This document shows positions 1 through 6,692 of a stretch of 15,652 nucleotides of DNA, piece by piece. The stretch is from SIG469 sp964541215 (GTDB lineage: Bacteria > Bacillota > Clostridia > Oscillospirales > Oscillospiraceae). The stretch is taken from NCBI GenBank assembly GCA_964541215.1, contig CAZIPP010000024.1:1-15652 (forward strand), in the 5' to 3' direction. The notes under the pieces were generated by a model. It was not told where the DNA came from and searched no databases. It saw only the letters and a program-made list of their open reading frames with translations. The position numbers and the translations under genes are program-made. The stretch's first letter is position 1, and every line of letters begins with the position of its first letter.

Positions 1-22
1 TATTTTGAATATGAGAAACAGC

Positions 23-55
23 AAGGACGGCAGAGAATTTTCCTCTGCCGTCCTT
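23..55 (-). terminator. Hairpin 3 after the sensor kinase
   Basis: Perfect 13-bp inverted repeat AAGGACGGCAGAG / CTCTGCCGTCCTT around a 7-nt loop. It has only a weak T-rich flank (GCTGTTTCTC) on the minus side and none on the plus side. It is the most distal of three consecutive hairpins after the leftward two-component operon. It is a back-up terminator or a 3'-end stabilising structure. It could equally belong to a rightward-reading gene outside the window. Confidence 0.6.
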
Positions 56-64
56 ACGGAGACT

Positions 65-93
65 GTCAAAAAGTCCCTTTGGACTTTTTTGAC
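65..93 (-). terminator. Rho-independent terminator of the two-component operon
   Basis: Short stem GTCC / GGAC with a CTTT loop, flanked by an A5 run on one side and a T6 run on the other. Either strand therefore gives a stem followed by a U-tract. The A and T runs and outer GTC/GAC also pair, extending the dyad with a single-base bulge. It lies about 50 nt past the kinase stop codon and is the best intrinsic terminator of the three hairpins here. It would work in both directions. Confidence 0.7.
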
Positions 94-101
94 ACGCTGA
101 T

Positions 102-137
102 ATGCCCCATCACAGCTTTAAGGCTGCGATAGGGCAT
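102..137 (-). terminator. Hairpin directly after the kinase stop codon
   Basis: Imperfect inverted repeat with 15-bp arms and a 6-nt loop, starting 5 nt after the kinase stop codon. The two non-Watson-Crick positions (108/131 and 112/127) are C-A mismatches if transcribed from the plus strand. They become G-U wobble pairs in minus-strand RNA, so the structure is fully paired only in the leftward transcript. No U-tract follows, so it may protect the 3' end rather than terminate on its own. Confidence 0.55.
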
Positions 138-142
138 TAATG

Positions 143-1684
143 TTAGTCTTTTGCCAGATGGACAGTGAAGGTAAAGGCAGAACCTTCGCCAAGCTTGCTT
201 TCAACATGGATGGTCTCACCCATGACATCCAGCACCTCCTTGGCAATGGAAAGTCCCAGCCCGGTACCTCTTCCGGAATGAGATTTGTCTGACTTATAGA
301 ATCTGTCAAACACATAAGGAAGATCTTCCTCGCTTATGCCCTCGCCGGTGTCCTCAACGCTGATCTCCACAAGATCGTTTTTAACCACTGCGGAAAGAAT
401 GACCTTACCATCATCCGGAGTATGTTTGATGGCGTTATCGATAAGAATGACCAGTATCTGCTGAATTCTGTCTGCATTTGTTACGGTGTCAGGCAGACTG
501 TTGGGGCGATCAAAGTGGAAATCGACCCCGGAATCCAGCGCCAGCTGTTCAAAGGTGATAGCGCATGCATCAAGTACGGGCAGCAGATTTGTTCTTTGAA
601 CCTGCAAAGCAACGCTTCTGGACTGCAATCTTGAAAGCTCCAGAAGGTCATCGACAAGCCGTGTCATGCGCATGGACTCTCTTAGAATGTGGTCATAATA
701 CCGTTGACGTTTTTCTTCATCAGTCAGCAGACCGTCACGCAAAGTTTCGCTCATGGCTCGAATAGATGCCATAGGAGTGCGAAGCTCATGGGAAATGTTA
801 GCAACGTAGTCCCGCCGTGTTTGCTCCAGCTTTTCGGATTTTTCCGCAAAATCATTGATGGATATGGCAAGTTCACCGATCTCTCCGGCATGATTTTCGT
901 TGGCTCGTTTGGAGAAGTCGCCGCTGGACATGGCGCTGGCAACTTCTTCGACTTCGCGTATAGGATCAGTCAGACGCTTGCCGATATAGTACGCGGGTAT
1001 GATCATTATCAGGCAGGATACAAGTGCGCTTATTATAAGAGCGGTATTCATTTCGTTAAGCTTTTCGGAAAGCTCGTAAATTGGTTTAACGATGACCACT
1101 ACTCCGTTGAATGCTTCTTCGCTATCGACTATTGGCGTACCAATGACCAGATAATCTATAGAATCTGCGGACATGGTCGTTGTAAGCTCACCGCTGGCTT
1201 TGACTGCTTTGAAGGCGTTGGCAGCGATGTCCATATCAACTTCCTGATATTCCGTGGAAGAGGTATCACCTTCACCTTCGATGGTTATGACATTGGTGTC
1301 ATCGTCAAGATCGTAGACAGTATCACGGGGAGGTACACGAGGACCTTCACGATGAGGTGGCCCGGATGACATGCGGTTATTGATGTATATCAGAAGATCT
1401 CCGTCAGCGTCGAGAGCATAAACCGAGGCATCAACAAAGTTGGTGTTTTCGTTTGCTATCATCTGGAAGAAAAAGCTTGATTCGAGCGCATCCGGATCTT
1501 GTGAAACTGATATGAATGATGCGATCGTCCTTGAGATCTGAATAAGCTCTTCGCTTCTTATGTCCACAAAACGATTCTTGGCAATGAACATATACAGCAT
1601 AGCAGACAACAGGCTGACAAGAATAACAGCCAGAAGTACCAGCGCAAGGAGCCGCCGGAAGAAAACACTTTTCCAAAGTTTCAT
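143..1684 (-). CDS. Membrane sensor histidine kinase (HAMP-HisKA-HATPase)
   Basis: Sensor kinase, 513 aa, that should autophosphorylate on His and pass the phosphate to the response regulator encoded just upstream. Visible parts: transmembrane helix 1 about 11-34; an extracytoplasmic sensor region about 35-213 with a proline-rich stretch near 108-121; transmembrane helix 2 about 214-234; HAMP about 235-288; HisKA H-box SHELRTP with His299; N-box DNAIKH at 416-421; G1 DTGEG at 445-449; F-box FDRFYK at 459-464; G2 GRGTGLGL at 471-478. All catalytic boxes are intact. The ATG lies 4 nt after the regulator stop codon with only a weak ribosome site, which suggests translational coupling. The architecture resembles the PhoR/ResE/WalK type, but the signal it senses cannot be read from the sequence. 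Three hairpins follow the gene. Confidence 0.95.
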   Translation of the reverse strand: MKLWKSVFFRRLLALVLLAVILVSLLSAMLYMFIAKNRFVDIRSEELIQISRTIASFISVSQDPDALESSFFFQMIANENTNFVDASVYALDADGDLLIYINNRMSSGPPHREGPRVPPRDTVYDLDDDTNVITIEGEGDTSSTEYQEVDMDIAANAFKAVKASGELTTTMSADSIDYLVIGTPIVDSEEAFNGVVVIVKPIYELSEKLNEMNTALIISALVSCLIMIIPAYYIGKRLTDPIREVEEVASAMSSGDFSKRANENHAGEIGELAISINDFAEKSEKLEQTRRDYVANISHELRTPMASIRAMSETLRDGLLTDEEKRQRYYDHILRESMRMTRLVDDLLELSRLQSRSVALQVQRTNLLPVLDACAITFEQLALDSGVDFHFDRPNSLPDTVTNADRIQQILVILIDNAIKHTPDDGKVILSAVVKNDLVEISVEDTGEGISEEDLPYVFDRFYKSDKSHSGRGTGLGLSIAKEVLDVMGETIHVESKLGEGSAFTFTVHLAKD

Positions 1685-1688
1685 ATCA

Positions 1689-2378
1689 CTATTTTTTTAC
1701 GTCGAATCTGTAACCGACGCCATATATACTTTTGATGTTCCAGTTTGGGTTGTCAGAGGGAAGCTTCTGACGGATGCGCTTTATCTGGGTATCAACGACT
1801 CTTGTGTCGCCATAATAATCATAGCCCCAGACGCGGGAAAGTATCTGCTCACGGTCGAATACTCTTCCGGGCTGGGATGCCAGCAGATAAAGAACCTCGA
1901 CTTCCTTGGGAGTGAACTGAGCGGATTCACCGTTAACAAGGACCTCATAGCTGTCGAGATTGATCTCCAGATCCTGAAAACGAAGCCGTTTGGATTCTTC
2001 GGGATATTCTCTTGTTCTGCGAAGAACAGCCTTGATGCGCGCAACCACTTCTCTGGGACTGAAAGGCTTGACAATATAGTCATCTGCACCAAGTTCAATA
2101 CCCAGCACACGGTCAAATTCCTCGCCCTTGGCAGTGAGAATTATGATGGGGACCTTGCTGACCTGACGTATTTCTTTTATCAGTTCAAGACCTGTCATCT
2201 TGGGCATCATAAGGTCAAGAACGATAAGGTCAGGCTGATAGTAGCGGAAAGCTTTCAGCCCCTCCTCACCGTCGTATGCAGAGATGGAAGTGAAGCCTTC
2301 CAATTTAAGGTATTCGTTCAGGGTCTCATGTATCATGGCCTGATCGTCGCAAATAAGTATTTTCATGGAATCGGACAT
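1689..2378 (-). CDS. OmpR/PhoB-family response regulator
   Basis: DNA-binding response regulator, partner of the kinase that follows it. With the start chosen here (229 aa, beginning MSDSMKIL) the receiver spans about 4-120. It has the acidic pair in ICDDQ, the phospho-acceptor Asp55 in VLDLMMP, and Lys104 in VKPF. A C-terminal winged helix occupies about 132-227, with the typical end IYGVGYRF. The frame stays open upstream to a TTG at 2423, and an ATG lies at 2390. I prefer the ATG at 2378 because GGTGA sits 5 nt before it, whereas the earlier starts lack a well-placed site. The residues added upstream are also not receiver-like. Target genes are unknown; autoregulation is a common but unproven possibility. 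Confidence 0.94.
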   Translation of the reverse strand: MSDSMKILICDDQAMIHETLNEYLKLEGFTSISAYDGEEGLKAFRYYQPDLIVLDLMMPKMTGLELIKEIRQVSKVPIIILTAKGEEFDRVLGIELGADDYIVKPFSPREVVARIKAVLRRTREYPEESKRLRFQDLEINLDSYEVLVNGESAQFTPKEVEVLYLLASQPGRVFDREQILSRVWGYDYYGDTRVVDTQIKRIRQKLPSDNPNWNIKSIYGVGYRFDVKK

Positions 2379-2445
2379 AATGTTCACCATGTCTCTGCGT
2401 TTGCAGAGGTGTCCTTTCTTCAATAAGATTCATCTTTATATATAA

Positions 2446-2475
2446 AATCTATCATTTGGAGATTCACAATGTCAA
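2446..2475 (-). promoter_or_regulatory. Probable promoter of the two-component operon
   Basis: On the minus strand a perfect -35 TTGACA (2470-2475) is followed after 18 bp by TAGATT (2446-2451), a 4/6 match to the -10 consensus. It lies about 70 bp before the chosen regulator start and is the best candidate in the 2424-2544 interval. The -10 is weak, so expression may need an activator. Confidence 0.45.
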
Positions 2476-2544
2476 CAAAATACTGCAATTTAATTATATT
2501 GACGGAATAGATTCAAATTATGACACTATTGTGCCGCAATCACA

Positions 2545-2574
2545 CAGAACCGGGCAGTATTCAGCCCGGTTCTG
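2545..2574 (-). terminator. Terminator after the flavin oxidoreductase gene
   Basis: Perfect 11-bp GC-rich inverted repeat CAGAACCGGGC / GCCCGGTTCTG around an 8-nt loop. It begins 6 nt after the stop codon of the leftward oxidoreductase gene. The U-tract on the minus side is poor (TGTGTGATT), so termination may be partial and allow some read-through into the two-component operon. Confidence 0.6.
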
Positions 2575-2579
2575 CATCG

Positions 2580-4583
2580 TTATATTTCAACAGCTGCTTT
2601 ATGAGCAGAAAGAAGTGCGGCGTCAAGCTTGCCAACATTTTCTGCGTCGCCGATAACGGTAACGCGTCCGGCATAAGCATCTTCGTCAAATTTGGGGATA
2701 GAGCTTTCAGAACCGGTACAGAGTACAACACTGTCGCACTCAATGCGTTCGATAACGCCGTTGACCTTTATCTTGGCACAGCCTTCGTCCAGCAAGACGA
2801 TGCTGTCCATCATAATGCTGTCTACACCGCGGCGTTTGAGCGCGGCAAGCTGAGCCCAACGTGTGCTGGGTCCAATGTCGCGTCCAAGCTTACTGTGGCG
2901 CACCAGCAAGGAGATCTTTCTGTTGCCGGTAAAAAGCATCTGACGAAGAAGCTCGGGAGATTCAGCGTTGTGCTCGGTAAGGAATCGGAGAGTGTCACCG
3001 TCGATAGTGCCGGCCTCGGAAAGATAAAGAGCAGTTTCAACAGCGGTGGCGTTGCTGCCGACGATAAGCACACGGTGACCGACTTCGGCATTGCCGGAAA
3101 GTACCTGACGCGCGTTGAAAACGTTAGCCTCGGAGGAGATGGGGAAATCAGGCTCTTTAGGCACAGAGCCTGTTGCAAGTACCACATGGTCAAAATCGTA
3201 ACGAAGGGAAGAGGCGATATCACTGCCTTCCATCCGCACACCAAACTCAAGGCGTACTCCTGCGTCGATGCAGGAATTTACAAGCCAGTCTACCAGTTTA
3301 AGAAAATCCTTCCTGCCTGCGGTGGCAGAAGCCAGATTCAGCAGACCACCGGCTTTTTTCTCGGCTTCTCTTATGGTGACTTTGTGCCCCTTCAATGCGG
3401 CAAGACGGGCAAACTCCAGACCTGCGGGACCTGCACCTACCACAAGGATACGTTTGCTGCGTGCTTTGGCAGCAGGCTTTGCATCGTTATAGGCATCGGG
3501 ATTGGACAGGCAGCACAGAGGCTTCATGCGGAATATGTGATCCATGCATCCCTGATTGCAGCCGATACAGGGACGGATAAGTCCGTACTGCCCTGTCATA
3601 CCTTTGATGCCAAGTTCAGGCTCTGCCACGAAACCTCGACCTATTGCGGCAAAATCGGCATCTCCGTCGTCGATGACCTTTTCTGCCGTCCTGATATCAA
3701 GACGGTTACACGCCACGACAGGGATAGATACATTCCTTTTGACCATTCGGGCAAGATAAACAAAAGCACCGGCAGGAACGTCCATGGTGAGCTGGGGAAC
3801 ATTTGTCTCATGCCAGCCGCCGGTGATGCTCAATGCGCTTACAGAAAGCTTTTCCAACTGTTTTGCGATCGCGATGCAATCATCGAGACCATTGCCGCCG
3901 GTGACGAATTCGTTGCCGGCAAGACGAACTGTGATGGGATAATCCGGACCAACGCTTCTGCGTACTGACGTTATTATCTCCTTGAGGAATCTTACACGTT
4001 CAGATGCTTCATAACCGCCGTAAATATCATCACGGTTGTTGGTTTTTGCGGAAAGAAACTGGGAGATAAGGTATCCGGAGTTTCCGCAAAGCTCAATACC
4101 GTCGAAACCGGCAAGCTTTGCACGCTCTGCTGCTTTGCCAAAAAGTTTGACTATCTTCTTTACTTCAGCCATGGTCAGCTCCTTGGGAGTTTCCCGTGTG
4201 AATCCGGACGTGACGGCTGAAGGGGCAACTGCTGTTTTGCCATATTCGTCAGATCTTGCGTAAGCGCCGGGATGCCACAGCTGAACAAAACATTTGGAAC
4301 CGGCTGTATGGATCGATTCTGTGAGGGCGGTCATACCACGGACATGATCATCTGAGCTTAATTGGAGAACACCGGCAGGACTGACGTAATCAGGGTCAAC
4401 TCCGGCAGCGCCAATAATTATCAAACCGGCACCGCCTTTGGCACGGGCGGTGTAAAAATCCACAACACGGGAGGTAACGTGACCTTCAGCTGTTGCGTAT
4501 GACAGGTTGAGCGCAGGCATCACAAGTCTGTTTTTAATTTTGACATTTCCAATAAACATTGGGGAATAAAGCTGACTGGACAT
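2580..4583 (-). CDS. FadH-type NAD(P)H:flavin oxidoreductase (2,4-dienoyl-CoA reductase family)
   Basis: Cytoplasmic FMN/FAD/4Fe-4S enzyme, 667 aa, close to the roughly 670 aa of E. coli FadH. Layout: old-yellow-enzyme TIM barrel about 1-335; cluster ligands C339, C342, C346 and C358 in the C-x2-C-x3-C-x11-C pattern; dinucleotide fold VVGAGPAGLE at 381-390; a second nucleotide-binding region IVGSNATAVE at 507-516. The FadH catalytic Tyr and His appear conserved as Tyr171 (GNSGYLISQF) and His258 (GWHE). The family reduces activated C=C bonds. The true substrate here is unknown: dienoyl-CoA, other enoates and bile-acid type enones are all possible, and BaiCD/BaiH-like enzymes are relatives. The ATG at 4583 is preceded at good spacing by AGGGGG. 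The upstream neighbour is a HAD phosphatase 63 nt away. Confidence 0.9.
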   Translation of the reverse strand: MSSQLYSPMFIGNVKIKNRLVMPALNLSYATAEGHVTSRVVDFYTARAKGGAGLIIIGAAGVDPDYVSPAGVLQLSSDDHVRGMTALTESIHTAGSKCFVQLWHPGAYARSDEYGKTAVAPSAVTSGFTRETPKELTMAEVKKIVKLFGKAAERAKLAGFDGIELCGNSGYLISQFLSAKTNNRDDIYGGYEASERVRFLKEIITSVRRSVGPDYPITVRLAGNEFVTGGNGLDDCIAIAKQLEKLSVSALSITGGWHETNVPQLTMDVPAGAFVYLARMVKRNVSIPVVACNRLDIRTAEKVIDDGDADFAAIGRGFVAEPELGIKGMTGQYGLIRPCIGCNQGCMDHIFRMKPLCCLSNPDAYNDAKPAAKARSKRILVVGAGPAGLEFARLAALKGHKVTIREAEKKAGGLLNLASATAGRKDFLKLVDWLVNSCIDAGVRLEFGVRMEGSDIASSLRYDFDHVVLATGSVPKEPDFPISSEANVFNARQVLSGNAEVGHRVLIVGSNATAVETALYLSEAGTIDGDTLRFLTEHNAESPELLRQMLFTGNRKISLLVRHSKLGRDIGPSTRWAQLAALKRRGVDSIMMDSIVLLDEGCAKIKVNGVIERIECDSVVLCTGSESSIPKFDEDAYAGRVTVIGDAENVGKLDAALLSAHKAAVEI

Positions 4584-4621
4584 AGGTTTGCCCCCTGATA
4601 GAAGTTTAATTAGTATAAAGC

Positions 4622-4650
4622 ATTATATCTTATATGTCTCAAAAGGTCAA
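4622..4650 (-). promoter_or_regulatory. Promoter of the flavin oxidoreductase gene
   Basis: Minus-strand TTGACC (4645-4650), 17-bp spacer, perfect TATAAT (4622-4627). The -35 overlaps the stop codon region of the upstream HAD gene. The oxidoreductase can therefore be transcribed separately from the phosphatase as well as by read-through. This is the strongest sigma-A type match on this strand in the window. Confidence 0.7.
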
Positions 4651-5282
4651 ATCTCAGCAAAAAGTCCATCAACAACTTCCGGAAGCTGCCGCATGGATCG
4701 TATGCAATAGCTGGAATCTGCATTTCCAAAGCCGTATTCGGCAAAAATAAAAGGTATTCCGGCGTCCTGAGCGGCTTCCATATCAAGAAGGGTGTCTCCA
4801 ACATAAACTGCTTTATCAATGCTGTTGCGATCCATAAGCAGACGGATGTTCTGCCCCTTGGGAAGCCCGGTGCGTCCAGAAAACTCCCAGTCGGAAAAAT
4901 AATTTTCAAAACCGTAATGCTCCAGAAAAGTTTCTATATATCCGCTGTCGCAATTGCTGACAATGGCAAGGGTGTATTTTTTTGAAAGTTCAGAAAGAAC
5001 TGCTTCAACACCGTCATATAAATTGCCGCCCATTTCAGCAAGATAAGGCAGCTCGATCTGACGCTGACGCTCGATTACCTCAAGTCCCTGTTCCGCAGTT
5101 AACTGAGGAAACATGGCTTCGGCAAACTGCTGAGCAGTTTTTCCCATAAGCCCGTAAATATCGTCGGCAGTAGGGGGTGTTCCAAGATCATACAGCTGAA
5201 AAACCTCTTGCCATGAGGGAATGAGATTATCAACACAATCCCAAAGAGTACCGTCTAAATCAAATAAAACTGCGCTGGACAT
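4647..5282 (-). CDS. HAD-superfamily hydrolase (phosphoglycolate phosphatase-like)
   Basis: Predicted cytoplasmic Mg-dependent phosphatase, 211 aa, HAD subfamily I. All four motifs are present: motif I FDLDGTLWD with nucleophile Asp8 and Asp10; motif II Ser109 in VSNCDS; motif III Lys142 in GLPKG; motif IV VGDTLLDMEAA with Asp163 and Asp167. A helical cap of the type seen in Gph/PgmB relatives occupies about 15-85. The start is well supported by CGGAGG placed before the ATG. Substrate cannot be deduced; this family handles small phosphorylated metabolites. No terminator separates it from the oxidoreductase gene. Its own promoter must lie in the operator-rich region to the right, but I found no convincing -10 on this strand there. 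Confidence 0.93.
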   Translation of the reverse strand: MSSAVLFDLDGTLWDCVDNLIPSWQEVFQLYDLGTPPTADDIYGLMGKTAQQFAEAMFPQLTAEQGLEVIERQRQIELPYLAEMGGNLYDGVEAVLSELSKKYTLAIVSNCDSGYIETFLEHYGFENYFSDWEFSGRTGLPKGQNIRLLMDRNSIDKAVYVGDTLLDMEAAQDAGIPFIFAEYGFGNADSSYCIRSMRQLPEVVDGLFAEI

Positions 5283-5300
5283 AAATACCTCCGAATAAAA

Positions 5301-5366
5301 TACACAAACTGTGTTGACAAAAGAACACGGTTTGTGTTATATTGTCAACACAACACGAAATGTGTT
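5301..5366. promoter_or_regulatory. Triple operator array WACAC-N5-GTGTT
   Basis: Three copies of one 15-bp palindrome type: TACACAAACTGTGTT (5301-5315), AACACGGTTTGTGTT (5324-5338) and AACACGAAATGTGTT (5352-5366). The middle copy is the centre of a larger dyad: GTGTTGAC (5311-5318) and GTCAACAC (5344-5351) are exactly symmetric about position 5331. The arms and spacers make a regular 8-5-5-5-5-5-8 pattern over 41 bp. The sites cover the -35, spacer and start region of a rightward promoter, as expected for cooperative repression. The cognate regulator is not encoded in the window. The motif shape would fit a TetR or MarR type dimer, but that is inference. Confidence 0.6.
5314..5342 (+). promoter_or_regulatory. 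Consensus sigma-A type promoter, rightward
   Basis: Perfect -35 TTGACA (5314-5319), 17-bp spacer and -10 TTATAT (5337-5342). Its elements are interleaved with the operator array. Transcription would run through the small ORF at 5412 and into spoIVB. Transcription from here in vegetative cells is therefore likely to be tightly controlled by whatever binds the operators. Confidence 0.6.
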
Positions 5367-5396
5367 GAATGACGCCAAATTCTGTATAACATACTT
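5367..5396 (+). promoter_or_regulatory. spoIVBp: Sigma-G-like promoter upstream of spoIVB
   Basis: GAATG (5367-5371) matches the sigma-G -35 consensus GHATR. After 18 bp, CATACTT (5390-5396) matches the -10 consensus CATWHTA at 6 of 7 positions. In Bacillus subtilis spoIVB is made in the forespore under sigma-G, so both position and type fit. The leader to spoIVB would be about 160 nt. Based on motif reading only. Confidence 0.45.
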
Positions 5397-5411
5397 TTTT
5401 TAGCACTTAAA

Positions 5412-5564
5412 ATGCTCAAAAACCTCGAAATACGTAGACGACCGCAGATTTCCAAGGAAACCGAGAGCATCATTGTCAGTGGTGCGGATTTTCAAAAGCG
5501 GCATACTGAATCTGACCGGGCAAAAATCAAATTTGGGTCATTAGGAAGGGATGATAATGAATAA
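5412..5564 (+). CDS. Possible 50-aa small ORF overlapping the spoIVB start
   Basis: An open frame of 50 codons begins MLKNLEIRRRPQ and ends GRDDNE, with its TAA sharing one base with the spoIVB ATG (TAATG at 5562-5566). Such an overlap is typical of translational coupling. That would help explain why the spoIVB ATG is poorly spaced from its ribosome site. Against it: no ribosome site before the ATG at 5412, no recognisable family, and an open stretch of this length is not rare by chance. The frame is open back to 5373, so a non-ATG start is possible. Charged, no membrane segment. Confidence 0.25.
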   Translation: MLKNLEIRRRPQISKETESIIVSGADFQKRHTESDRAKIKFGSLGRDDNE

Positions 5565-6520
5565 TGCAAACAAAACGGCTGGCAGCGGCATTTTTTGCCG
5601 CTTTCGCTTTGACCATAACTGCTTCGGCAAAACAGCTCGTGCCGGTGGGAAAGACCGTTGCAGTAAAGATGTTTTCCGATGGGGTAATGGTTGTAGGCGT
5701 TGAAGAAGGGCTTAAATCCGAGCTTGAAAAGGGAGATGTGATAACACACATCAATGATACTGAGATCGATACCGTTGTCCAACTGAAGGAAATAGTCAAC
5801 TCCTGTGATGGACAAGAGCTTGATGTCATTGTCAACAGGGATGGTCGTCAGATCGAGACCAGTGTAACACCGGTTTCGACAGACGGCGCATATAAGCTGG
5901 GACTCTGGATAAGAGACAGTATGGCAGGTATCGGCACAGTAACATTTTTTGACCCCGAAACAGGACAGTTCGGTGCGCTGGGTCACGGAGTAAATGATAT
6001 AGATACCGGACGGCTGCTGCCGCTGGAAGATGGGGCAATAATGGGAGCAACTGTAGCTTCTGTTAAAAAAGGTCAGTCAGGTGCACCCGGGCAGTTGACA
6101 GGCAGCTTTGATGATTTGACGGATATCGGCCAGGTAACAGCCAACACCGACTATGGTATCTTTGGCATTCTGGATAATAAAAGCCTGTGGGATGGAGAAG
6201 TGTTGGAAACCGCGGAGATAGACGAGATAAAAAATGGACCTGCTCAGATAATATCCAATGTTGAAGGCGATAAGGTAGAGCGTTTCGATGTTGAGATCAT
6301 CAAGCAAAACGATTCCCGTGACGATCGTAACATGGTGATAAAAGTAACCGATGAAAAACTGCTTGAAATAACAGGCGGTATTGTCCAGGGAATGAGCGGC
6401 AGTCCGATCATCCAGAATGGAAAACTGGTAGGTGCAGTAACTCATGTCCTTGTAGGGGATCCAACCAAAGGATACGGAGTTTATATCGAAAACATGATGA
6501 AACACGGAGATATTGTCTAA
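5564..6520 (+). CDS. spoIVB: SpoIVB serine peptidase (S55), sporulation checkpoint protease
   Basis: In Bacillus, SpoIVB is secreted from the forespore and cleaves SpoIVFA, releasing SpoIVFB to activate sigma-K. Here, 318 aa: N-terminal membrane anchor or signal about 5-22; PDZ domain about 30-105 (LEKGDVITHIND); S55 peptidase domain about 110-312. The catalytic triad of the B. subtilis enzyme is conserved: His141 (GALGHG), Asp263 (KVTDEKLL) and Ser278 (IVQGMSGSPI). It is about 100 residues shorter than the 425-aa B. subtilis protein, mainly at the N-terminus before the PDZ domain. The ATG at 5564 is the only in-frame ATG, because TGA at 5558-5560 closes the frame. AGGAAGGG lies 13 nt away and suits the out-of-frame ATG at 5557 better. 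Followed by spo0A, the conserved order in sporulating Firmicutes. Confidence 0.95.
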   Translation: MQTKRLAAAFFAAFALTITASAKQLVPVGKTVAVKMFSDGVMVVGVEEGLKSELEKGDVITHINDTEIDTVVQLKEIVNSCDGQELDVIVNRDGRQIETSVTPVSTDGAYKLGLWIRDSMAGIGTVTFFDPETGQFGALGHGVNDIDTGRLLPLEDGAIMGATVASVKKGQSGAPGQLTGSFDDLTDIGQVTANTDYGIFGILDNKSLWDGEVLETAEIDEIKNGPAQIISNVEGDKVERFDVEIIKQNDSRDDRNMVIKVTDEKLLEITGGIVQGMSGSPIIQNGKLVGAVTHVLVGDPTKGYGVYIENMMKHGDIV

Positions 6521-6692
6521 AAAGGCAGAAATTTGAAACAAAACGTCGGACGAAAGTTGGAAATAAATACCATTACTCTATTGCGGATTATGGAAATATA
6601 TGGTAAATTATCACCGAAGCAAAGGTCTGATGGAACTATTGGTCAATCAGGACCATAAATCAAAATAAATTGAAAAATCAGGAGGAAAAACA
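6521..6692 (+). other. spoIVB-spo0A intergenic region, no clear promoter or terminator
   Basis: 172 bp. No intrinsic terminator follows spoIVB. Only a weak TGGTC/GACCA hairpin is seen (6639-6654). I found no convincing sigma-A, sigma-H or 0A-box match; the nearest sigma-A pair is TTGCGG with TAAATT at 17 bp. An excellent ribosome site AGGAGG lies 8 nt before the spo0A ATG. spo0A may be partly expressed by read-through from spoIVB. Confidence 0.4.

Noticed and set aside
2379..2423. TTG at 2423 or ATG at 2390 as response regulator start
   Set aside because: No well-placed ribosome site, and the extra residues are not part of the receiver fold; ATG 2378 has GGTGA 5 nt upstream.
1560..2426. 288-codon plus-strand open frame opposite the response regulator
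   Set aside because: Shadow of the response regulator and kinase N-terminus; no ribosome site or domain.
2520..3968. Long plus-strand open frame (482 codons) opposite the flavin oxidoreductase
   Set aside because: It is antisense to a gene with clear motifs and homology, has no recognisable domain, and arises from codon bias of the true gene.
5301..5366. Operator array as NrdR or LexA boxes
   Set aside because: Spacing and core (WACAC-N5-GTGTT) do not match the NrdR box or the Gram-positive LexA site CGAAC-N4-GTTCG.
6521..6692. 0A boxes or a sigma-H promoter before spo0A
   Set aside because: Only partial matches were found (for example ACGAAA near 6551 and AGGACC near 6650), not enough to call.
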